Source of the DNA: UMGS1663 sp046964515
GTDB lineage: Bacteria > Bacillota > Clostridia > TANB77 > CAG-508
Reading direction: 5' to 3'
Length of the DNA: 64,000 bases
NCBI GenBank assembly: GCA_046964515.1
Contig: JBKUYM010000003.1
Coordinates: 99,286-163,285 of the forward strand
Below the pieces are notes generated by a model that saw only the letters and a list, made by a program, of their open reading frames with translations, did not search any database and had not been told where the DNA came from. This document shows positions 8,267 through 15,892 of the stretch, in pieces. The translations under genes and the position numbers were made by a program. Numbering within the stretch: the first letter of the stretch is position 1; the number at the start of each line of letters is the position of its first letter.

Positions 8267-8926
8267 CTATTTAGATAATTGAATAATTTTAATAACAATA
8301 GAACTATTATCTGTTGTAGCATCTATACGGAGTCTACTTCCTGTTTCATTACGGAATTTTAAATCTAAAGAGCCATAAGACACAGCAGCATCTTTTCCTT
8401 CTGGAACATAGGTAACATCCTTACCATGCTCGTGTCTTTCTGTTACTTTTAAGCCAGGAACAGCAAGAACAGCATTATAAAGTGTACTACTTACTTGACA
8501 ATTACCACCACCAATTCCTTTTTCTGTTTTGTGATTAATAATAACACTGGCTTCTTGATAGCCTCGTTCTGCAGTTGGCTTACCTACTGTTTGACAAAAA
8601 GAAAAAGTTTCACCAGGTTCTAGGATAGTTCCATTTAAAGTAGAACAAGTAATCTGAATGTTAGTTAATCTACCACTGGATTTATCTTTAATTATGGTAG
8701 AATAAGAAGCTACTTCAGCTTCCGTAGGGGGAGTGGAAGTATCAGGATTTTTAAGTAAATTTTCTACACGATTTTCTTCATTGTCTAAATTGGTATTCGT
8801 ACTGGTTCTACTAGCACTAGAACTTGTATTTTGAGGAGTGCTATTATTGTTTTCATTGCTACAACCAGTCAAAATAAATAATAAAAGAAAAAGAAAAATC
8901 GAGATTATCATTTTTGAATGTTTCAT
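8267..8926 (-). CDS. VanW-domain lipoprotein
   Basis: A 219-residue predicted lipoprotein: basic N terminus, hydrophobic segment, and lipobox LTGC. After a Ser/Thr/Asn-rich linker comes a VanW-type domain (residues about 75-180) with ILEPGETFSFCQTVGKPTAERGYQEA, GIGGGNCQVSSTLYNAVL and TERHEHGKDVTYVPEGKDA. VanW domains are found in cell-wall linked proteins of Gram-positive bacteria, role unclear. I choose the second ATG (8926), which has AAAGGA at a proper distance; the first (8935) would be too close. Probably cotranscribed with the carboxypeptidase downstream, suggesting a wall role. Confidence 0.82.
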   Translation of the reverse strand: MKHSKMIISIFLFLLLFILTGCSNENNNSTPQNTSSSASRTSTNTNLDNEENRVENLLKNPDTSTPPTEAEVASYSTIIKDKSSGRLTNIQITCSTLNGTILEPGETFSFCQTVGKPTAERGYQEASVIINHKTEKGIGGGNCQVSSTLYNAVLAVPGLKVTERHEHGKDVTYVPEGKDAAVSYGSLDLKFRNETGSRLRIDATTDNSSIVIKIIQLSK

Positions 8927-9103
8927 TTTTATCATTTCCTTTTTTGAATTCTACTGTTAGTATGTACGAAAAAAGAATTCTTATGTAAAAAAGAAGAAAA
9001 AAATTGTTAATAATTGTTGGAAAAAATAGAAAATAAAAAATTTAAAAAATAGAAAAATTGTAAAATATTCACAAAAATAAAGTATAGCATATAATAGATT
9101 TTC

Positions 9104-9131
9104 TTGACAAAATGAAAAAATATTGTATAAT
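9104..9131 (+). promoter_or_regulatory. Consensus sigma-A promoter
   Basis: TTGACA at 9104-9109 and TATAAT at 9126-9131, spacer 16 bases, precede a 49-codon reading frame by about 33 bases. Confidence 0.75.
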
Positions 9132-9164
9132 TAATAAAGAACAGTGAGAGAAGAGGAGATAAAA

Positions 9165-9314
9165 ATGGTTGCTAAGATTTGGAAAAAAGCATTACTATTT
9201 ATTTTATTAATTGCATGCTTATTTAATATTGTTACAAAATTAGTCTCTAAAACATCGCTAGAACATGAATTACAGGCATCTGCACAATATGTACAAGAGC
9301 AGGAAAAAAAGTAA
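9165..9314 (+). CDS. Small single-pass membrane protein, unknown
   Basis: A 49-residue frame starting MVAKIWKKALLFILLIACLF, i.e. basic start and one membrane helix (residues 9-25), then a short polar helix ending EQEKK. It has a perfect promoter and a ribosome binding site (GAGGAG, 8 bases before the ATG), which makes it credible despite its size. I do not recognise a family. It lies between the VanW lipoprotein (divergent) and rpmE. It might be a membrane microprotein or a leader peptide; nothing in the sequence decides. Confidence 0.6.
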   Translation: MVAKIWKKALLFILLIACLFNIVTKLVSKTSLEHELQASAQYVQEQEKK

Positions 9315-9357
9315 AAAGGTGCTAAATAAGATTCTTTTAAAAATATAGAAGAAACTA

Positions 9358-9386
9358 TTGAAAAACGAAAAAAAATATGCTATGAT
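9358..9386 (+). promoter_or_regulatory. Candidate promoter of rpmE
   Basis: TTGAAA at 9358-9363 and TATGAT at 9381-9386 with a 17-base spacer, about 45 bases before the rpmE start. Confidence 0.5.
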
Positions 9387-9431
9387 AAAAAACGATAGTT
9401 TGAAAAAGAGAGAGGAAGAGGTGAATACATA

Positions 9432-9632
9432 ATGAGAGAAGCAATACATCCAACATATACAGAAGCAACAATTACATGTGCTTGTGGTAATGTTATGAAA
9501 ACAAATTCAACAAAATCTGATATGAAGGTAGATATTTGTTCAAAATGTCATCCATATTGGACAGGTAATTTAAAAAGAGAAACAACTGGTGGTAGAGCTG
9601 ATAAGTTTAAGAAAAAATATGGAATTCAATAA
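9432..9632 (+). CDS. rpmE: 50S ribosomal protein L31
   Basis: A 66-residue L31 of the zinc-binding (C+) type: MREAIHPTYTEATITCACGN has one Cys pair and DICSKCHPYWTG the other. The C-terminal GGRADKFKKKYGIQ is typical. It is a protein of the large ribosomal subunit. AGAGGAAGAGGTG upstream supplies the ribosome binding site. It has its own promoter and a terminator at 9646-9678, so it is a single-gene unit. Confidence 0.97.
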   Translation: MREAIHPTYTEATITCACGNVMKTNSTKSDMKVDICSKCHPYWTGNLKRETTGGRADKFKKKYGIQ

Positions 9633-9645
9633 AAATAAATTTTTT

Positions 9646-9678
9646 AGAATAGTCAAAAAGAAGGCTGTTCTTTTTTTA
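9646..9678 (+). terminator. Rho-independent terminator of rpmE
   Basis: AGAATAGTC at 9646-9654 pairs with GGCTGTTCT at 9663-9671 (two wobble pairs), followed by seven T. Confidence 0.65.
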
Positions 9679-9737
9679 TAATATAGGATGGAAAATCAGT
9701 ACTAAAACAAAAGAAATAAGAAAAATAGGAGAAAATA

Positions 9738-9947
9738 ATGAAAAGTAAATATTTATATATGGTATGTATTAGTTTATTATTTGGTTTTATAATTAGTATT
9801 TGTATAGATTACTTTACGTATGACAATGTTTCTTATTCTGCTCCTTTTTATGCATGTATTCTTGTAAGAAGTGCAGAGTTTTTATTACCGTGTTTTATAA
9901 CGTGGATAATAGCTAAAATCATAAAGAAAAAAGAGTCTAAGAAATAA
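9738..9947 (+). CDS. Small two-helix membrane protein, unknown
   Basis: A 69-residue protein with two predicted membrane helices (residues about 6-26 and 43-62) and a Lys/Glu-rich C terminus (KIIKKKESKK). No family recognised. AATAGGAG precedes the ATG. It is bounded by the rpmE terminator and a strong hairpin terminator at 9949-9986, so it is probably transcribed alone. Confidence 0.6.
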   Translation: MKSKYLYMVCISLLFGFIISICIDYFTYDNVSYSAPFYACILVRSAEFLLPCFITWIIAKIIKKKESKK

Positions 9948-9948
9948 C

Positions 9949-9986
9949 AAAAGAGAAAAAAGGATTTTACTTTTTTCTCTTTTTCT
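9949..9986 (+). terminator. Rho-independent terminator
   Basis: A perfect 14-base-pair stem (9949-9962 with 9970-9983) closes a 7-base loop and ends in T-rich sequence. It starts two bases after the upstream stop codon. Confidence 0.75.
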
Positions 9987-10040
9987 TAGTGGATTTTTTT
10001 GTCGGTTTATGTTATAATAGCAAGGTGCTTAAAGGAGAAT

Positions 10041-11483
10041 ATGGAAAAAAATGGAGGAACTGTTTTGGAAAGAAAAGAAATTAAAGAAGAGTTAGAATAT
10101 ATAGAAAAGATAAAACAGTATAATAGGCATAAGATACATAGATATACAATTTTAACTATGGGATGTCAATTGAATGAAAATGATTCTGAAAAAATCAGTG
10201 GTATGCTTGAAAACATGGGTTACCAAAAGGTAGAAAATGCAAACGAAGCAGATATTATCGTGTATAATACTTGTTGTGTAAGGGAAAATGCAGAAGAAAA
10301 ACTTTTTGGCAAATTAGGAGAAGTTAAAAAACAAAAAGAAGAAAAAGGTACGATTATTGCTATTGGTGGTTGTATGATGCAAGAAAAACATATTACAGAT
10401 AAAATAAAGAAAAGTTATCCTTTTGTAGATATTTTATTTGGAACGCATACCTTACATAATTTACCAAAAGACATTTATGCAATTATTAATCATAGAAAAC
10501 ATATAGAAGATATTGCTTATATAGATGGCGATATTATAGAAGGTCTACCAATTAGAAGAGAAGATACAATAAAAGCATCTGTTACGATTATGAATGGTTG
10601 TAATAATTTTTGTAGTTATTGTATTGTACCTTATGTTAGAGGTAGAGAAAGAAGTAGGTATCCAGAAGATATTTTAGAGGAAATTAGAAATTTAGCAAAA
10701 GCAGGTTATAAAGAAATTACTTTACTAGGTCAAAATGTAAATTCTTACTTGCAAAGTGAGAAACAACAAAATCATGGAGATTTAACGAGTATAGAACATG
10801 AAGGCGTGCATTCTTTTGCTACTCTATTAAGAGCGGTTAATAAGATAGAGGGTATTGAAAGAATCCGATTTGTATCTCCTCATCCAAAAGATTTTACGCA
10901 AGACGTGATTGAAGCCATTCGTGATTGTGATAAGGTATGTAAATTAGTGCATTTACCATTACAAGCAGGTAGTACGAAAGTTTTAAAGGAGATGAACAGA
11001 AAATATACGAAAGAACAATATTTAGCATTAGCTAAAAAGATAAAAGAGATGATACCAGAAGTTTCTTTTTCTACAGATATTATTGTTGGCTTCCCAGGAG
11101 AAACACAAGAAGATTTTGAAGATACACTAGATGTTGTAAGAAAAGTTTCTTTTGAACAGGTATTTATGTTTATTTATTCAAGAAGAGTAGGAACCCCTGG
11201 AGATAAAATGGAAAATCAGATTCCGGAAGAAGTAAAGCATGAAAGATTTGACAAATTAAAAGCGTTAGTAGAAACGCAAATAGAAGAACATAATCAAAAC
11301 TATTTAGGAACAGTACAAAAAGTATTAGTAGAAGGTGTTAGTAAAAATAATGAAAAAATGCTAACTGGTAGAACAGCTTCTAATAAGGTAATTATTTTTG
11401 AAGGAAGTAAAAATTTAATTGGACAAGTAATCGAAGTAAAAATAATAGCAGATCATATGTGGTATTTAAAAGGAGAAATTTAA
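10041..11483 (+). CDS. miaB: tRNA-2-methylthio-N6-dimethylallyladenosine synthase MiaB
   Basis: A radical-SAM methylthiotransferase that adds the 2-methylthio group to i6A37 of tRNAs reading UNN codons. Domains in order: N-terminal UPF0004 domain with TMGCQLNENDSE and its cluster cysteines (NTCCVREN, GGCMMQEKH), radical SAM core with CNNFCSYCIVPYVRGRERSR (CxxxCxxC), and a C-terminal TRAM domain (VLVEGVSKNNEKMLTGRT). A short insert at YLQSEKQQNHGDL extends a loop. The start is uncertain: ATG 10041 has AAAGGAG only 3 bases away, while TTG 10065 has GGAGG at an ideal 7 bases. It heads a likely operon with the 11486 gene and mutS. Confidence 0.95.
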   Translation: MEKNGGTVLERKEIKEELEYIEKIKQYNRHKIHRYTILTMGCQLNENDSEKISGMLENMGYQKVENANEADIIVYNTCCVRENAEEKLFGKLGEVKKQKEEKGTIIAIGGCMMQEKHITDKIKKSYPFVDILFGTHTLHNLPKDIYAIINHRKHIEDIAYIDGDIIEGLPIRREDTIKASVTIMNGCNNFCSYCIVPYVRGRERSRYPEDILEEIRNLAKAGYKEITLLGQNVNSYLQSEKQQNHGDLTSIEHEGVHSFATLLRAVNKIEGIERIRFVSPHPKDFTQDVIEAIRDCDKVCKLVHLPLQAGSTKVLKEMNRKYTKEQYLALAKKIKEMIPEVSFSTDIIVGFPGETQEDFEDTLDVVRKVSFEQVFMFIYSRRVGTPGDKMENQIPEEVKHERFDKLKALVETQIEEHNQNYLGTVQKVLVEGVSKNNEKMLTGRTASNKVIIFEGSKNLIGQVIEVKIIADHMWYLKGEI

Positions 11484-11485
11484 TT

Positions 11486-12262
11486 ATGACAAGGGCAGAA
11501 AAGGATGTATTATTAAAAGATAAGGATTATTCAAAGGCTTTGGGCGTTATGTTAAAATATAATATTGATGCAATAGAAATGGCAAAGCTTTATGAAAGTT
11601 TAAGAAAAGATTCTAAAACGACTATTTCTCAGAAGAATATTATGCTTAAGGTAGCAGGACTATTAGAATATTTTGTAGGAAATAGAAATGTAGGATTAAA
11701 TCAGAAACAAAAAGCTTATATTACAAAGGAAGATTTATTTCGCATAATTTATAAATATCCTAAAATAGTTTCTTTAGAAGATATAACAACAAGGGGGAGA
11801 ATGGTAGATGAAGTACTAAAGAATAATAAAGCGGCTACAAATATAGCATTAAAAAAAGATAGTTATATATATAGTACAGGAATTGATAAATTATATAAAA
11901 GTTTGGCAATTCTTTCTAATTTTTCTATAGTTTTAAATAGTAAAGAAGAAATAGGATTGGCAGAATATGTTATGCAAAGAAATCAAACGCAATTACAAAA
12001 TTCTGCCGAAAAACTATTTTTTAGATTACAATATATTCGTATGATAATCGGTTCAAATCATATAGAACAAACGGACTTTAATAGAAGTATGAAGGCAAAG
12101 AAAGATTTCGAAAGAATAAATGATATAACAGATGAAGAATTAGCTGAAGCATATCCTTTACCACCATATGATCCAGAACATAGAGATGTGTTTGCAAGAA
12201 GTGTAAGGGAACAATTAACAAATAAGACAAAAAAAATAGAAGATGAACAATGGGCTATCTAG
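11486..12262 (+). CDS. Conserved hypothetical protein between miaB and mutS
   Basis: A 258-residue, mostly helical, soluble protein; I recognise no domain. It begins MTRAEKDVLLKDKDYSKALG and has a charged middle (ITKEDLFRIIYKYPKIVSLED) and a C-terminal PLPPYDPEHRDVFARS segment. AAAAGGAG lies 10 bases before the ATG, inside the end of miaB (stop 2 bases earlier). The mutS start follows 14 bases after its stop. The tight packing implies cotranscription and perhaps a link to tRNA modification or mismatch repair, but that is only context. Confidence 0.65.
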   Translation: MTRAEKDVLLKDKDYSKALGVMLKYNIDAIEMAKLYESLRKDSKTTISQKNIMLKVAGLLEYFVGNRNVGLNQKQKAYITKEDLFRIIYKYPKIVSLEDITTRGRMVDEVLKNNKAATNIALKKDSYIYSTGIDKLYKSLAILSNFSIVLNSKEEIGLAEYVMQRNQTQLQNSAEKLFFRLQYIRMIIGSNHIEQTDFNRSMKAKKDFERINDITDEELAEAYPLPPYDPEHRDVFARSVREQLTNKTKKIEDEQWAI

Positions 12263-12276
12263 AAAAGGAGAAAAAG

Positions 12277-14916
12277 ATGACAGAAAAAGAAGAACAAGAA
12301 TTTTCACCGATGATGCAAAACTATTTACAAACAAAAAAAGAATATGAAGATTGTATATTATTTTATCGTTTGGGCGATTTTTATGAAATGTTTTTTGATG
12401 ATGCCATTACCGTTTCAAAAGAATTGGAATTGACTTTAACAGGAAAATTGTGTGGACAAGAAGAAAGAGCCCCTATGTGTGGCGTTCCATTTCATGCAGC
12501 AGAAACTTACATTGCTAGGTTAATTGAAAAGGGATATAAAGTAGCTATTTGTGAACAATTAGAAGATCCAAAACAAGCCAAAGGTATTGTAAAAAGAGGG
12601 GTTATTAGAGTGGTTACCCCAGGAACGGTTATTGAAAGCAATTTACTAGATGAAAAAAAGAATAATTATATTATGTCTATTTATAAAACCGGTACCTATT
12701 TTGGCATTAGTGTATGTGATATATCTACCGGTGATTTCCGTTCTACACAAATTATAGAAAGTCAAAATTTTCCAAGATTGTTGGATGAAATTTCTAGATA
12801 TTCACCAGCTGAAATTGTCGTAAATCCTTTTATGTATGATAGTATAGAAGAGATTACAACGATAAAAGAACGTTTTGAGGTGTATATATCACGTATAGCA
12901 GATGTCAGTTTTTCAAGTGATTATAAAACTTTAACTAAAAAATATAGTTTTGTTGATGAAAGAACAAATACTTTGGAAGTAAAAGACATAGAAAGTAAAA
13001 CAATGGCGATTTGTTCTATAAATGGATTAATTACCTATTTAATGGATACACAAAAAACACCATTAGACCATATCAATAAAATAATTTTATATAAAACAAC
13101 GAAGTATATGTCATTAGATATCAATGCTAGAAGAAATTTAGAAATTACAGAAAAAATGAGAGATAAATCTAAAAAAGGAACGTTATTATGGGTTTTAGAT
13201 AAAACGGCTACTTCTATGGGAGGTCGTCTATTAAGAAGATGGCTAAATGATCCATTAATAGATGTATTAGAAATAAATGAACGCTTAGAAGCGGTAAAAG
13301 AATTGAAGGAAAATCTAATGCTGAGAGGGGACTTACTGGATAATTTAAAACGTGTTTATGATATGGAAAGATTAGCAGGAAAAATTGCTTATGGAAGTGC
13401 TACTGGAAGAGATTTAATTTCTTTAAAAAATTCTGTAAAACAATTACCAGAAGTAAAAAAGATATTAGCACAAACAAAAACAAAGCTATTACAACAATTA
13501 TATCAAAACTTAGATTTATTAGAAGATATTTATGAATTAATAGAATCTGCTATTGTAGACGAACCACCAATGACTATTAAAGAAGGTGGCTTAATCAAAT
13601 TAGGATATAATGAAGAAATTGACCATTTAAAAAAAGCAACAACAGAAGGAAAAACTTGGATTATAGAACTAGAAGCTAAAGAAAGAGAAGCTACTGGTAT
13701 CAAAGGATTAAAAGTAGGATTTAATAGAGTCTTTGGTTATTTTATAGAAGTTACAAAATCAAATTTAGAACAAGTGCCAGAACGCTATATTCGAAAACAA
13801 ACATTAGCAAATTGCGAAAGATATATTACAGAAGATTTAAAAAATCTAGAAAATCAGATATTAGGAGCAGAAGAAAAAGTAATTAATTTAGAGTATAATG
13901 CTTTTGTGGAAATTAGAGAAAACATAGAAAGTAAAATTACTAGATTACAAAAATCAGCAGAAGTCATTTCTATATTAGATGTGTTATGTTCTTTTGCACA
14001 AGTGGCAGAAGATATGAACTATGTAGAGCCAATTGTAGACAATAGTGGTATGTTAGATATAAAAGATGGACGTCATCCTGTTATTGAAAAAATGCTACCA
14101 GCTGGCAGTTTTGTCCAAAATGATACATATTTGAATGAACAAGATGCTAGACTATCCATTATTACAGGACCTAATATGGCAGGTAAGTCTACTTATATGA
14201 GACAAGTTGCCCTAATTACTTTAATGGCACAATGTGGTAGTTTTGTACCAGCCTCTTATGCAAAAATAGGTGTGGTTGACAAGATTTTTACTAGAGTAGG
14301 GGCTTCTGATGATTTAAGTATGGGGCAAAGCACCTTTATGGTAGAAATGATGGAAGTGGCTACTATTTTAAAAGAAGCTACTAAAAATAGTTTAGTTATT
14401 TTAGATGAAATTGGAAGAGGAACTTCTACTTATGACGGACTTTCTATTGCTTGGGCAGTAGCCGAATATATTGCCGATAAAGAAAAATGTGGTGCCAAAA
14501 CGTTATTTGCCACACATTATCATGAATTAACACAATTGGAAGATAAATTAGAAGGTGTTAAAAATTATTCGATTGCTGTAAAGGAAAAAGGAGAAGATAT
14601 TATCTTTTTAAGAAAAATTGTTCCTGGTGGTACAGACGAAAGTTATGGTGTTCATGTAGCAAGACTAGCAGGTGTACCTCAAATAGTAACCAAAAGAGCT
14701 AATGAAATTTTACGTTCTTTAGAAAGAAAAAATATTTTAAATGGAAAAGCTATAGAAAAAGAAAATAAGAAAGTAACTACAGGACAATTGGATTTATATA
14801 ATTATAAATTAGCTGAAATTGCACAAGAAATTGATAAAGTAGATTTAAACCAATTAACACCAATAGATGCATTAAACACATTAGTAAAAATAAAAGAGAA
14901 AATGAGTAATGGATAA
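12277..14916 (+). CDS. mutS: DNA mismatch repair protein MutS
   Basis: An 879-residue MutS that recognises mismatches and small loops and recruits MutL. The mismatch-binding domain has the Phe-x-Glu element in YRLGDFYEMFFDDA. The C-terminal ATPase shows Walker A (ITGPNMAGKSTYMRQ), signature/D-loop (VILDEIGRGTSTYDG) and FATHYHEL. Length and domain order are normal. ATG 12277 is chosen because AAAAGGAG precedes it; an upstream ATG at 12250 lies inside the previous gene. mutL is not adjacent. A terminator follows the stop, separating it from the ToxN-like gene. Confidence 0.98.
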   Translation: MTEKEEQEFSPMMQNYLQTKKEYEDCILFYRLGDFYEMFFDDAITVSKELELTLTGKLCGQEERAPMCGVPFHAAETYIARLIEKGYKVAICEQLEDPKQAKGIVKRGVIRVVTPGTVIESNLLDEKKNNYIMSIYKTGTYFGISVCDISTGDFRSTQIIESQNFPRLLDEISRYSPAEIVVNPFMYDSIEEITTIKERFEVYISRIADVSFSSDYKTLTKKYSFVDERTNTLEVKDIESKTMAICSINGLITYLMDTQKTPLDHINKIILYKTTKYMSLDINARRNLEITEKMRDKSKKGTLLWVLDKTATSMGGRLLRRWLNDPLIDVLEINERLEAVKELKENLMLRGDLLDNLKRVYDMERLAGKIAYGSATGRDLISLKNSVKQLPEVKKILAQTKTKLLQQLYQNLDLLEDIYELIESAIVDEPPMTIKEGGLIKLGYNEEIDHLKKATTEGKTWIIELEAKEREATGIKGLKVGFNRVFGYFIEVTKSNLEQVPERYIRKQTLANCERYITEDLKNLENQILGAEEKVINLEYNAFVEIRENIESKITRLQKSAEVISILDVLCSFAQVAEDMNYVEPIVDNSGMLDIKDGRHPVIEKMLPAGSFVQNDTYLNEQDARLSIITGPNMAGKSTYMRQVALITLMAQCGSFVPASYAKIGVVDKIFTRVGASDDLSMGQSTFMVEMMEVATILKEATKNSLVILDEIGRGTSTYDGLSIAWAVAEYIADKEKCGAKTLFATHYHELTQLEDKLEGVKNYSIAVKEKGEDIIFLRKIVPGGTDESYGVHVARLAGVPQIVTKRANEILRSLERKNILNGKAIEKENKKVTTGQLDLYNYKLAEIAQEIDKVDLNQLTPIDALNTLVKIKEKMSNG

Positions 14917-14935
14917 GAATTTCATAAATATAAAA

Positions 14936-14972
14936 AGAAGAGGACAATATGCAGAATATTGTCTTCTTTTAT
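14936..14972 (+). terminator. Rho-independent terminator after mutS
   Basis: A 15-base-pair stem with wobbles (14936-14950 with 14956-14970) and a 5-base loop ends in TTTT. Confidence 0.7.
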
Positions 14973-14989
14973 ATGTTTTGGAAAATAGG

Positions 14990-15019
14990 TTTACAAAACA
15001 TATGTTTGAATGTTATAAT
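14990..15019 (+). promoter_or_regulatory. Candidate promoter of the ToxN-like gene
   Basis: TTTACA at 14990-14995 and TATAAT at 15014-15019 with an 18-base spacer. The predicted transcript starts about 20 bases before the toxin start codon, leaving no room for repeats in between. Confidence 0.55.
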
Positions 15020-15043
15020 AAAAAAGAGAGAGGAGGGAATTTC

Positions 15044-15577
15044 TTGTTAGAGTTATATCATATGAAATTAGATTATCAGATGTATTTGTATAATTACGAT
15101 TCCAAGGTACCTATGCTAGAAGGAAATAAGTGTACTAGACCTTTTTTAGGTATTGTATTTTCTACACAAGATAAAAATTTTTTTGCACCACTTACTTCTC
15201 CTAAGAAAAAACACTTTTATATGCAGGACACACAGGATTTTCTGAAAATAAAAGGTGGAAAATTGGGAGGAATTAATTTTAATAATATGATGCCCATTCC
15301 AATGGAAGACATAGAAAAAATACAAATAGAACAAATATCTAATAAAAAATATGCTCATATGTTACAGATGCAACTAGAATGGGCTAGACAACACCAAAAA
15401 GTAATACAAAAAAGAGCGTATGCATTATATTATCTAATTATAGAAAAACAAGCTAGTAAGAAATTAGAAAATCGTTGTTGCAATTTTAGTATATTAGAAC
15501 AAAGTTATATGACTTATATTTCTAAACATAGCTATTTAAGAGAGGCGCAAGCTCTTTATTATTACTATGCTATATAA
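15044..15577 (+). CDS. ToxN/AbiQ-family endoribonuclease (type III toxin)
   Basis: A 177-residue protein with the ToxN/AbiQ signature: LYHMKLDYQMYLYNYDSKVP, TRPFLGIVF, FFAPLTSPKKKH (residues 46-57) and GGINFNNMMPIP. In known ToxN the Thr-Ser-x-Lys of that loop is catalytic; T51, S52 and K54/K55 are present. ToxN enzymes cut RNA and are held inactive by a tandem-repeat antitoxin RNA, giving phage defence. The start is the TTG at 15044, with AGGAGG 7 bases upstream. No ~36-nt tandem repeats are visible on either side, so the antitoxin is missing, highly reduced or elsewhere. It lies between mutS and ligA with its own promoter. Confidence 0.82.
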   Translation: MLELYHMKLDYQMYLYNYDSKVPMLEGNKCTRPFLGIVFSTQDKNFFAPLTSPKKKHFYMQDTQDFLKIKGGKLGGINFNNMMPIPMEDIEKIQIEQISNKKYAHMLQMQLEWARQHQKVIQKRAYALYYLIIEKQASKKLENRCCNFSILEQSYMTYISKHSYLREAQALYYYYAI

Positions 15578-15892
15578 TTTAGCTTTTTTATCAATTATTT
15601 AATTCAGGCATAAGTAATACAAATTTATTCTTGTACTTTATTTTTATCATTTAATTTTTTTCTTAAAATTATAAAATTAAAATTCAAAACTAAAAAAGGA
15701 AGAAGGCGATAAGACCTTTTATTTGCTTTGGAAAATACGAAAACATGGGAAAGAAGCAATGTAATAAATAAATGAGATAGGATAATTAGAGAAAAGATAA
15801 GTTAGTATAAAAATACAAGGTATATTTTTTAAAATCTATTTATCTTTTTTCTTTTTTTGTATATAATAAGAAAAAACGCACAGGAGGAAAAA
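15578..15892. other. Intergenic stretch between the ToxN-like gene and ligA
   Basis: About 315 bases without a gene. There is no antitoxin-like tandem repeat. An imperfect AAAAGATAA ... TTATCTTTT pairing spans roughly 15792-15853 and could act as a terminator. TATAAT at 15862-15867 is a plausible -10 element for ligA, without a convincing -35. Confidence 0.5.
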
